A stretch of DNA of 10,416 nt from Chloroflexota bacterium (lineage in GTDB: Bacteria > Chloroflexota > Anaerolineae > Anaerolineales > DRMV01). Below the pieces are notes generated by a model. That model ran no database searches. It was not told the origin of the DNA and saw only the letters and a program-made list of their open reading frames with translations. Location of the stretch: positions 1-10,416 of the forward strand of contig JAADCW010000129.1 in NCBI GenBank assembly GCA_013154225.1, written 5' to 3'. This document shows, piece after piece, positions 4,514-10,416 of this stretch (position 1 is its first letter; each line of letters opens with the position of its first letter). A program made the position numbers and the translations under genes.

Positions 4514-6990
4514 ATAAAAAAATTTGGCGCTGGGGGCGCTACACCGTCCTGCTTCTCATCGTAGCCACGTCGCTGGCATGCACGCTGCAGCTACTGCAAC
4601 TTCCTGGCACAGCACCGACGCCCACGCCAACACTGCCCTACACATTGCCACCGACCCCCACCCCCTACCCACAAACCGAAGTTACCTTTCGCGTCCGCCC
4701 GCCCGCGGGCACAACCGGCACGTTGACGCTGGCCATCCTCGACGAGGTCACCGGCCTGAGCATCGCGCCCCAACGCTACGACCTCACCCTGGGAGAAGAT
4801 GGCTTTTATCAGGCCAAAGTGTATGCGCCTGCTGGGGCTATGCTCAAATATCGCTACGAACAGCATCTCAACGATGGCAGCGTCGCGATCGAGTCCCAGG
4901 TCAACGGTGCGCTGGTGCGCTATCGCCTGCTTCGGGTGGATGGCCGCATGACCGTGACCGACCAAATCGCCCGCTGGAACAACACCACCTACCAAGGCGA
5001 AGTCGGCCGCATCCACGGCGTGATTACCGACAAACAGGGCAAGCCCTTGCCCGACGTGCTGGTCACTGCAGGCGGGGAACAGGCGTTTACCCTGGCCGAT
5101 GGCTCCTTCCTGCTGGAGAACCTCCCCACGGGCACCCACAACCTGGTGGCCTACGCGGTGGACGGGCAGTATAAGCCCTTCCAGCAGTTGGCCGTGGTCG
5201 CCGCGAATGCGGCCACCGAAGCCAAAATCGTGATGGAAACAGCCCCTTTGGTGCCCGTCCAGTTCATCGTGGTACCCCCACGCGATACCATGCCCGGCGC
5301 GCCCATTCGCCTGGCAGGCAACCTCTCTACCCTGGGCAACACCTTTGCCGACCTGGGTGGCGGGCTGAGCACCCTGGCCAACCGTATGCCTGTGCTCCAG
5401 CCCATGGATGACGGACGCTATACCATCACCCTGCAACTTCCCGTAGGCACGGATGTGCGCTACAAATACACCCTGGGCGATGGCTTCTGGAACGCGGAAC
5501 ACGACGCCCAAGGGAATTTCGTGACCCGCGAACTTATCGTCCCAGCCGAAGGCGCGGTCGTTACCGACATCGTCCAAACCTGGGAAAGCGGCGGCATGCA
5601 CTCGGTGTGGTTTGAAACCACCATTCCCGAAGATACACCCCCAGGCGACAGCGTGGACCTGCAGTTGAACCCCGCGGTATGGACGCCGCCCCTGCCCATG
5701 TGGTATTTGGGCGACAACCGCTGGGGATATTTGCTGAGCAGTCCCACCAATGTAGCCACCGAACTGCGCTATCGGTTCTGCCGCGATGAACAATGCGGCG
5801 CGGCAGACGAAGCCACATACCCCGGGCCTAACCCCACAGGGCGGCTGTTCAACTTTACCTACACCCCTCAGCAAATTTTCGACGAAATCCAATGGCACTG
5901 GTGGGAAGGCACCCCCGAAAGCACCCAACCGCAGCCCCAAGCCGAACCCAAACCCCGAGAAGAGACCTTCTGGCACGGCGTCGCCCTCATGCCCGATTAT
6001 GCGCCGGCCTGGCAGCCTTACATGGGGCGGGCGATGGCCGAAATTCGCAGCCTGCACGCGAATTGGCTGGTGCTTACGCCCACATGGTCAGCCACCCTGG
6101 CCACGCCCCCCGTTTGGGAACCCCGCCCTGGCGTGGACCCCATGGTGGCCGATATCGCCCAAAACGCCGCGCAAGCCCGCAACAATGGCCTGCATACTGC
6201 CCTCTTCCCCACGGTGCGCTTTGAGCAAGGCCAAGACGCCTGGTGGGAAGCGGGTGCGCACGACTTCCCGTGGTGGGTTTCCTGGTTCGATCGCTACCAT
6301 GCTTTTGCCCGCCACTTTGCGCTGGTGGCCGAACAAACCCAGGCCAGCGCCCTCATCTTGGGCGGGCAATGGGTGCAGCCGGCTATTCTGGGCAATCCGC
6401 TGCCCAACGGCGAAGCCTCAGGCGCGCCCGCGGACGCGGAGCAACGCTGGCGGGAAATCATCGCAGAAGCCCACACGTACTACCACGGCCCGATTTATTG
6501 GGCGCTTCCTCTGGAAGCCCTCGACAATCCGCCCGCTTTCTTGGACGCGGTGGACGGCATCTACCTGCTGTGGACGCCGCGCCTGGAGGCCACGGCAGAT
6601 GCCAAAACCCTGCTTCAGAACACAGCCAAAATCTTGGACAAGAAGGTCAAACCCCTCGCGGAAGAACTTGACAAACCCATTGTGCTCGCGGTGGTCTATC
6701 CTTCTGCCAGTGGCGCCCAAGGGGCATGCGTTGTCTTTGAAAACACCTGCCTGCCTCAAGAGGCTTTGTATCCTACCAATGTGCTGGCACAGCAAATTCG
6801 CCCTGATATGCACGTCCAAAACGCGGCTTACGAAGCCCTGCTGGAAGCCGTCAACGCCCGGCCGTGGATCAGCGGCGTGGTAAGTGCTGATTTTTATCCC
6901 CCGGCGCAATTGCAAGGCCCCTCGCCTTCAGTGCACGGGAAACCAGCCCAAAATACCCTCTCGTGGTGGTTTGCCCAATGGGCACCATAA
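4510..6990 (+). CDS. Large lipoprotein: beta-sandwich modules plus TIM-barrel (GH113-like) domain
   Basis: This is an 826-aa surface lipoprotein. A basic N-terminus and hydrophobic stretch lead to SLAC with lipid-accepting Cys24, then a short Pro/Thr linker (36-53). Three beta-sandwich modules share the pattern D-G/N-x-aromatic ... P ... T/L-x-Y-R/K-aromatic: A (56-156; DGFY at 97-100, KYRY), B (247-358; DGRY, RYKY) and C (362-466; DNRW, RYRF). They resemble starch-binding or E-set folds. A carboxypeptidase-regulatory-like module lies between A and B (163-243; GVITDKQGKPLPDVLV, DGSFLLENLPTG). After a Pro/Gln linker, residues 486-826 look like a GH113-type TIM barrel (HANWLVLTPTW, WFDRYHAFARHFALVAEQ, GKPAQNTLSWWF). 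Both catalytic Glu positions seem lost: GGQW at 618-621, and no Glu between 722 and 732. Binding rather than hydrolysis is likely. ATG 4510 overlaps the previous stop; GAGG is at 4499-4502. Confidence 0.8.
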   Translation: MNKKIWRWGRYTVLLLIVATSLACTLQLLQLPGTAPTPTPTLPYTLPPTPTPYPQTEVTFRVRPPAGTTGTLTLAILDEVTGLSIAPQRYDLTLGEDGFYQAKVYAPAGAMLKYRYEQHLNDGSVAIESQVNGALVRYRLLRVDGRMTVTDQIARWNNTTYQGEVGRIHGVITDKQGKPLPDVLVTAGGEQAFTLADGSFLLENLPTGTHNLVAYAVDGQYKPFQQLAVVAANAATEAKIVMETAPLVPVQFIVVPPRDTMPGAPIRLAGNLSTLGNTFADLGGGLSTLANRMPVLQPMDDGRYTITLQLPVGTDVRYKYTLGDGFWNAEHDAQGNFVTRELIVPAEGAVVTDIVQTWESGGMHSVWFETTIPEDTPPGDSVDLQLNPAVWTPPLPMWYLGDNRWGYLLSSPTNVATELRYRFCRDEQCGAADEATYPGPNPTGRLFNFTYTPQQIFDEIQWHWWEGTPESTQPQPQAEPKPREETFWHGVALMPDYAPAWQPYMGRAMAEIRSLHANWLVLTPTWSATLATPPVWEPRPGVDPMVADIAQNAAQARNNGLHTALFPTVRFEQGQDAWWEAGAHDFPWWVSWFDRYHAFARHFALVAEQTQASALILGGQWVQPAILGNPLPNGEASGAPADAEQRWREIIAEAHTYYHGPIYWALPLEALDNPPAFLDAVDGIYLLWTPRLEATADAKTLLQNTAKILDKKVKPLAEELDKPIVLAVVYPSASGAQGACVVFENTCLPQEALYPTNVLAQQIRPDMHVQNAAYEALLEAVNARPWISGVVSADFYPPAQLQGPSPSVHGKPAQNTLSWWFAQWAP

Positions 6991-7014
6991 CCCCTTGCAC
7001 ATCAGAACTTTATT

Positions 7015-7049
7015 ACCGCCCCTGCACCCTGCGGGGGCGGTTTGCTTTT
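7015..7049 (+). terminator. Intrinsic terminator of the fabG operon
   Basis: ACCGCCCCTGCA (7015-7026) pairs with TGCGGGGGCGGT (7030-7041) over 12 bp with a single G-U wobble, around a CCC loop. It is followed by TTGCTTTT. It lies 25 bp after the lipoprotein stop and closes the six-gene unit. The tail has the same interrupted form as the rpmF terminator. Confidence 0.9.
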
Positions 7050-7088
7050 GCTCCAAAGCCGCTTAGCAGCGCGAGGCTGACACCCAAC

Positions 7089-7117
7089 TTGTAGTTCTTC
7101 AAAAGAAGGATTAAAAT
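7089..7117 (+). promoter_or_regulatory. Probable promoter of the 127-aa membrane protein gene
   Basis: TTGTAG at 7089-7094 and TAAAAT at 7112-7117 are separated by 17 bp, matching the consensus at 3/6 and 5/6 positions. It follows the operon terminator and lies 50 nt before the gene, so an independent promoter is expected here. Confidence 0.55.
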
Positions 7118-7166
7118 AGGAGCCACGCAGCATCGTGACCTCTCGCAACAGCATTCAGGAGGGAAA

Positions 7167-7550
7167 ATGAAAATCCGCTACAACAAAACCATCGCGATCC
7201 TTGAACTCACCTTCGGCGTCATCCTGCTTCTGATGGGTTTGTTGACGCTCTTCACGGGCAAGGTGGTTGTCTCCACCTTTGTTGTCGGCCTTTTTAGCCT
7301 GTTTTATGGCATTGCCATGCTCAAACAAACCTACTTTGAAGTCCACGACGATCACATTGATTTATTCAGCATGTTGGGCGCGAAACGCACCTACGAATTC
7401 ACCTCTTTGCGGGATATCGAAATCGAGAAAAACAAGGTATACTTGAAAACCGCTGAAGGCAAAAACAAACGCATTCCGGTTGTCAAATGGATGAGCCGCA
7501 AAGAAGATTGGGAAGCCTTTGTGCAAAAAGTACAAGCAGCCCACGCCTAA
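7167..7550 (+). CDS. Small two-TM protein with PH-like C-terminal domain
   Basis: This is a 127-aa protein of unknown function. Two membrane helices lie at about residues 8-29 and 33-52. A cytoplasmic domain of about 70 residues follows that looks like a minimal bacterial PH fold. It has alternating beta strands YFEVHDDHIDLFSMLG, KRTYEFTSLRDIEIEKNKVYLKT and KRIPVVKW, then a closing helix MSRKEDWEAFVQKVQ. This shape is common to bacterial PH/YcxB-like membrane proteins. ATG 7167 is preceded by AGGAGGG (7157-7163), a very strong but close SD. The gene has its own probable promoter and is more A-rich than its neighbours. It repeats, in smaller form, the TM2-plus-PH-like design of the 252-aa protein in the upstream operon; a shared role at the membrane is speculation. 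Confidence 0.75.
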   Translation: MKIRYNKTIAILELTFGVILLLMGLLTLFTGKVVVSTFVVGLFSLFYGIAMLKQTYFEVHDDHIDLFSMLGAKRTYEFTSLRDIEIEKNKVYLKTAEGKNKRIPVVKWMSRKEDWEAFVQKVQAAHA

Positions 7551-7607
7551 CGCAATTGCATTTCTGCTGTTACCAAAGACATAAAATCCACGACTGACAA
7601 GGTCACG

Positions 7608-7655
7608 ATGTTTCCCCTGCTTCTGCATCGTTTGTTTTGGTGCATACGCCTATGA
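7608..7655 (+). CDS. Candidate 15-codon leader ORF coupled to the stalk gene
   Basis: ATG at 7608, preceded by AAGG (7599-7602) at 5-nt spacing, opens a 15-codon frame reading MFPLLLHRLFWCIRL. It stops at TGA 7653-7655, which overlaps the ATG (7652) of the following gene as ATGA. The main gene has no visible ribosome binding site of its own, so this short frame could deliver ribosomes to it by termination-reinitiation. The peptide is hydrophobic and basic. It could also be a chance ORF, or the product may have no role of its own. Confidence 0.45.
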   Translation: MFPLLLHRLFWCIRL

Positions 7656-8575
7656 ATCTCGACATCCACACCACTGTCCTCGTTGCAAGTTGGTTGGCCG
7701 CGCTGGGGGCATTGGTCACCTTCCTTGCCAGCCTGCGCGCCTTTCGCACCGCGCGGACCCTGCCGTTTTTCCGCATGCGTCGCGCGCGCCTGCTTGCAGG
7801 CTGGAAAATGCTTTTTACAGCCATTGGTTTGGCATTATTGAGTTTTGTTTTGCCCCGCTATACTGAGCCGGTCGTTTATCACTTTTATGCCCCCTCCCCC
7901 ACGCCAACCCTGACACCCACCATCACACCCACGCCCACCATCACCCTGACGCCAACCATTACCCCCACGCCGACCATTACGCCCACCCTCTCGGCAACCT
8001 ACACCCCCACCCCAACCCCAACGCCTTACGTGCCGCTGGCCATCCAGGCAAAATTCACCTCCACCGTCACCCCACAGCCTGGGGCAACATTCAGCCCGTT
8101 GGTATTCACCCAAGGCCTGGACCTGCAGACCTACAAGCCTTTGCACCCAGGCACAGTTTTCCAAAACCCGGTGGGGCATCTCTACGCTGTTTTCAGTTAC
8201 GACAAAATGCAAGACGGCGTGCAATGGACGGCCATCTGGTATCACGAGGGCGAGGTGGTCCATTTTGAAACCAAGCCGTGGGATGGCGGCAGTGGCGGCT
8301 ATGGCTACACCGACTGGAACCCGCCGCCTTCAGCGTGGCTTCCCGGCGAATATCAAGTGGTCATTTTCGTAGGCACAGAATGGAAAACCAGCGGCACTTT
8401 TACGGTTGAAGGCGAACCACCTACGCCGGAACCCACGGCCACGCCTTCGCCCACGCCTATCCCCAATGCCACGCCTACCCCCAGTCCCACCACCACACCC
8501 ACACCCACCATTACCCCTACCGAAACACCCACCCCCACCCGCACGCCTTATCTCAGCCCCACACCCACGCCATAG
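7652..8575 (+). CDS. Membrane-anchored Pro/Thr-stalk surface protein
   Basis: This 307-aa protein has no recognised function. It has two N-terminal membrane helices (about 8-27 and 53-68) joined by a strongly basic loop (RAFRTARTLPFFRMRRARLLAGWK), which should lie inside so that both ends are outside. A Pro/Thr stalk follows (81-126), then a globular, probably beta-sandwich domain (127-255) rich in aromatic residues, with strands LYAVFSYD, QWTAIWYHEGEVVHFE and GEYQVVIFVG and ending in SGTFTVEG. A second Pro/Thr tail (257-307) runs to the C-terminus with no anchor or sorting signal. I chose ATG 7652; in-frame TTG 7637 and GTG 7640 are possible alternatives, but none has a good SD. Translation may be coupled to the 15-codon ORF at 7608-7655. 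This build is typical of Anaerolineae surface proteins. Confidence 0.75.
   Translation: MNLDIHTTVLVASWLAALGALVTFLASLRAFRTARTLPFFRMRRARLLAGWKMLFTAIGLALLSFVLPRYTEPVVYHFYAPSPTPTLTPTITPTPTITLTPTITPTPTITPTLSATYTPTPTPTPYVPLAIQAKFTSTVTPQPGATFSPLVFTQGLDLQTYKPLHPGTVFQNPVGHLYAVFSYDKMQDGVQWTAIWYHEGEVVHFETKPWDGGSGGYGYTDWNPPPSAWLPGEYQVVIFVGTEWKTSGTFTVEGEPPTPEPTATPSPTPIPNATPTPSPTTTPTPTITPTETPTPTRTPYLSPTPTP
7892..8029 (+). repeat. Pro/Thr codon repeat (first stalk)
   Basis: Degenerate ACN-CCN codon repeats with interspersed ATC/ATT (motif T-P-T-P-T-I-T) encode residues 81-126 of the stalk protein. Repeat units differ mainly in third codon positions, so the protein pattern rather than the DNA is being kept. 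Length changes by slippage are likely between strains. Confidence 0.8.
8420..8572 (+). repeat. Pro/Thr codon repeat (C-terminal tail)
   Basis: A second block of degenerate ACN-CCN codons encodes residues 257-307 (TPEPTATPSPTP style), ending directly at the stop codon. No hydrophobic anchor follows the block. Confidence 0.8.
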
Positions 8576-8608
8576 CCCTCCGCAAGCCTGCAAACCAAAC
8601 CTTACTCA

Positions 8609-8644
8609 CCCGTTGCAGACAACGCTCCCGTTGCAGACAACGCT
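8609..8644. repeat. Two exact 18-bp tandem repeats with internal dyad
   Basis: CCCGTTGCAGACAACGCT occurs twice head-to-tail (8609-8626 and 8627-8644) without mismatch. Each copy contains the dyad CGTTG-CAGA-CAACG, so the pair looks like two adjacent operator half-turn sites or two tiny hairpins. It lies between the stalk gene and the convergent-gene terminator, where no promoter is expected, so its role is unclear. Confidence 0.85.
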
Positions 8645-8680
8645 CGTCTTGGCTTGCTTGTCAAAACAATCCCAACCCCA

Positions 8681-8724
8681 AAAAGCAACCAGCGCCTTCG
8701 TTGAGAAGGCGCTGGTTTTGTTTA
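8681..8724. terminator. Bidirectional terminator between convergent genes
   Basis: AACCAGCGCCTTC (8687-8699) pairs perfectly with GAAGGCGCTGGTT (8705-8717) around a 5-nt loop. On the plus strand TTTGTTTA follows. On the minus strand the stem is followed by GCTTTTTGG, so both directions carry a T-tract. It lies between the plus-strand stalk gene and the minus-strand TadG-like gene, as expected for a shared terminator. Confidence 0.9.
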
Positions 8725-8787
8725 TCGCTGGTTCTGTTCGCTACTTACTTCGCTACACCACAAACGACTTGGCTATACGAAGCACAG

Positions 8788-10332
8788 CTACTTCAACATT
8801 TCGACCACGGGGGCGTCCGCGGTGAAGATCAAGTCGGGGTTGAAGTCCACCTTGGTGTAGGTGTTACCGTTGAACTTGATGGAGTAAGAAATCACCTGCG
8901 AAGGATACCCCGCGGGGTCCGAAATGCCGTGGCACGAAACCGCGCTGTAAACGTTGTTGGAATTCCCGTTGTAAACCACCGTGGCATAGGGCGCAAGCAC
9001 AGTGCCCGCGATCCAGTTGTCGGTGTTACCGTGGATGTGGAGATCAGGCGAACCACTGTAATGCACCATATACATGGTCAAACCACCAAAGCCGTGCGGA
9101 TCGGTCTTGGGCGGGCCACAGAATTTGGCTTCCGCGTTCCCATTCCAATCCACGTGGCCGTCCATCAAATAGAAGAGGGTATCTTCAATTTTGACCTTGG
9201 TGTTACCCAGGATGTTGATGTCCGCGTCGCCGTCGGAATAGACGTGCATGTGGTCCGCGTGGATGTCGCAACCGGCTTTGAATTTGACCTGGCCATCGTG
9301 CATGAAAATGTCCAGGTAATCAATGTCCATGTCGCTATCCAGATAGACGTCGGCATCCTGTTTGGTAATCACCAACGTGACGTGGCCCTTGATGTCCACG
9401 CCGTCCAGATCCACATCGCCATCCACGCAAATCACATCATGGCCGCCGGGTGACCCCAAAGTGCCGCCGTTCATGTTGATGCGTGAAACGTGCTCCGTGC
9501 AAGCAGGCGCCGAGGGCATGGCAGGCACCCGCTGATTGAGATACGTGGTGGGCGGGAAGGGCATCTGCGACATGTTGGGCACACAACCTTCAGGCAGCGT
9601 GCCAGGCAGGCTGGACGTGTCCAGGTCGCAACTCATATCTGTACCGTTGACGATAACATGGGAAAGGCTCATACCGCCCACGGCCTTCATGGCCTGACCG
9701 CTATCAAGATAAACCCGTGATGTGGCCAGCCCCCAAATGCTCTTGTCGCTGTCGTCACTGTTACTGAACATGCCACCATTGTGAATAATCACCATGGAGT
9801 TGCTGTTCAGTTTGATGCCACCGCTCAAACCACCCTGCCCGTGGGGTGCCAACGCCACGAAGGCATCGGTGCCAAACAGGGGGCGCTTGTTCAAACGCAC
9901 CCGGGCCACGGCCTCGACTGTGGTCTTGAGTTCTTCACTGGTAAACAGTTGGGCAAATGCCGTTTGCCGCCCCGCAGTGATGGCCACGCGGATGTATTCC
10001 TCATCGTAGTTCCACGTGGGCGGGCAAGGCGCGCCCGTGGACGTTTCGCACGTCACTTGAATGACGTCCCCTTGGGCGGCATCAAAGCCGTTGTCCCGGG
10101 CAACATCCCAGGCCCGCTGTTGCCAGTTTTCGTTGCGGATGCGAGCATAGGCAGCGGCCAGGGCAGCCGAGTCGGCCGCGGCTTGCGCGCGACGGCGGGT
10201 GGACAGAATCATCCCACCGTCCACGCTCAATGCCACGAACCCCATGAAAACCAGCATACCCAAGGCCATGAGAACCAGCGTTTGCCCCCTGGACTTTCTT
10301 AAAACACCTATCTTTGTTCCTCGTCGGAACAT
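8788..10332 (-). CDS. TadG-like pilus-assembly protein with beta-solenoid-like C-terminal part
   Basis: This 514-aa protein begins with the Flp-pilus TadE/TadG-type N-terminus: a basic segment, then RGQTLVLMALGMLVFMGFVALSVDGG (residues 15-40) as a single membrane helix, followed by STRRRAQAAADSAALAAA typical of TadG. Residues 60-148 form a small domain. From about 150 on, the sequence is made of short strands rich in Asn, Asp and Gly (NSNSMVIIHNGG, VDGDVDLDGVDIKG, HVYSDGDADINILGNTKV) and ends with the motif AGTVLAPYATVVYNGNSNNVYSAV (443-465). This is the pattern of a right-handed beta-solenoid as found in PilX/DUF7305-type surface proteins. Cysteines (95, 103, 235, 250, 278, 302, 355, 405, 467) suggest disulfides outside the cell. 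The start has a strong SD (GGAGGTG, 10338-10344) at 5 nt. Other tad genes are not in the window. Confidence 0.8.
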   Translation of the reverse strand: MFRRGTKIGVLRKSRGQTLVLMALGMLVFMGFVALSVDGGMILSTRRRAQAAADSAALAAAYARIRNENWQQRAWDVARDNGFDAAQGDVIQVTCETSTGAPCPPTWNYDEEYIRVAITAGRQTAFAQLFTSEELKTTVEAVARVRLNKRPLFGTDAFVALAPHGQGGLSGGIKLNSNSMVIIHNGGMFSNSDDSDKSIWGLATSRVYLDSGQAMKAVGGMSLSHVIVNGTDMSCDLDTSSLPGTLPEGCVPNMSQMPFPPTTYLNQRVPAMPSAPACTEHVSRINMNGGTLGSPGGHDVICVDGDVDLDGVDIKGHVTLVITKQDADVYLDSDMDIDYLDIFMHDGQVKFKAGCDIHADHMHVYSDGDADINILGNTKVKIEDTLFYLMDGHVDWNGNAEAKFCGPPKTDPHGFGGLTMYMVHYSGSPDLHIHGNTDNWIAGTVLAPYATVVYNGNSNNVYSAVSCHGISDPAGYPSQVISYSIKFNGNTYTKVDFNPDLIFTADAPVVEMLK

Positions 10333-10337
10333 TTGAG

Positions 10338-10344
10338 CACCTCC
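10338..10344 (-). promoter_or_regulatory. Strong ribosome binding site of the TadG-like gene
   Basis: On the minus strand GGAGGTG lies 5 nt before the ATG at 10332, nearly a full match to the anti-SD. It decides the start and implies high translation. Upstream to the window edge (10345-10416) there is an AT-rich leader with a weak dyad (CAATCT at 10349-10354, AGATTG at 10365-10370) but no clear promoter hexamers. Confidence 0.75.
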
Positions 10345-10416
10345 TCTCCAATCTCTCTCCCAAAAGATTGAAAGTTATTGAGTTTTCAGAATAAGACCTG
10401 TGCCTGCTTTCTACAG

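Noticed and set aside
4591..6057. 488-codon open frame on the minus strand
   Set aside because: It lies wholly opposite the lipoprotein gene, has no SD or family motif, and is rich in Gly/His/Arg as expected for the complement of a GC-biased gene.
7892..8029. Repeat block considered as a CRISPR or satellite array
   Set aside because: The units are codon repeats in a single reading frame that vary at third positions, with no spacers; they encode the Pro/Thr stalk.
8701..9453. 250-codon plus-strand frame opposite the TadG-like gene
   Set aside because: It starts inside the terminator stem and mirrors the Asp-rich repeats (Asp codons read as Val/Ile/His on the other strand). This explains its repetitive look; no SD.

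Overview
The window looks like chromosomal DNA from a GC-rich bacterium of the Chloroflexota, most likely class Anaerolineae. This is inferred from gene content and style: surface proteins with long Pro/Thr (TPTPTP) stalks, membrane proteins with PH-like domains, a TadG-like pilus protein, and bacterial housekeeping genes with clear AGGAG-type ribosome binding sites. No rRNA, tRNA, CRISPR array, transposase or phage gene is visible.

Left part (1-1704): a 5' stretch without a convincing gene, then a near-perfect sigma-70 promoter (TTGACA, 18 bp, TATAAT) driving rpmF (ribosomal protein L32), which is closed by a strong terminator. fabD (malonyl-CoA:ACP transacylase) follows after about 230 bp.

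Central operon (1824-6990): a second TATAAT element precedes six tightly packed co-directional genes. They are fabG (3-oxoacyl-ACP reductase), an Asp23/YqhY-family gene, nusB (antitermination factor), a TatA/B-like gene, a membrane protein with two PH-like modules (DUF6585-like), and a large lipoprotein. The lipoprotein has three related beta-sandwich modules, a carboxypeptidase-regulatory-like module and a C-terminal TIM-barrel-like domain. Two junctions are ATGA overlaps and one is a 43-nt overlap. A GC-rich terminator at 7015-7049 ends the unit. Lipid synthesis, transcription and ribosome production, and envelope functions are thus joined in one transcription unit; neither acpP nor plsX is present here.

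Right part: two small co-directional genes follow. One is a 127-aa two-TM, PH-like protein with its own promoter. The other is a 307-aa two-TM protein with a Pro/Thr stalk, a globular domain and a free Pro/Thr tail; it appears to be translated by coupling to a 15-codon leader ORF. Next come two exact 18-bp tandem repeats, each with an internal dyad, and a perfect 13-bp terminator stem that probably works in both directions. Beyond it a convergent minus-strand gene (8788-10332) encodes a TadG-like protein whose C-terminal part looks like an Asp-rich beta-solenoid.

The observations I rate highest are the apparent loss of both catalytic glutamates in the TIM-barrel domain of the lipoprotein, the leader ORF coupled to the Pro/Thr-stalk gene, the terminator-like hairpin at the predicted rpmF transcription start, and the tandem dyad repeat.
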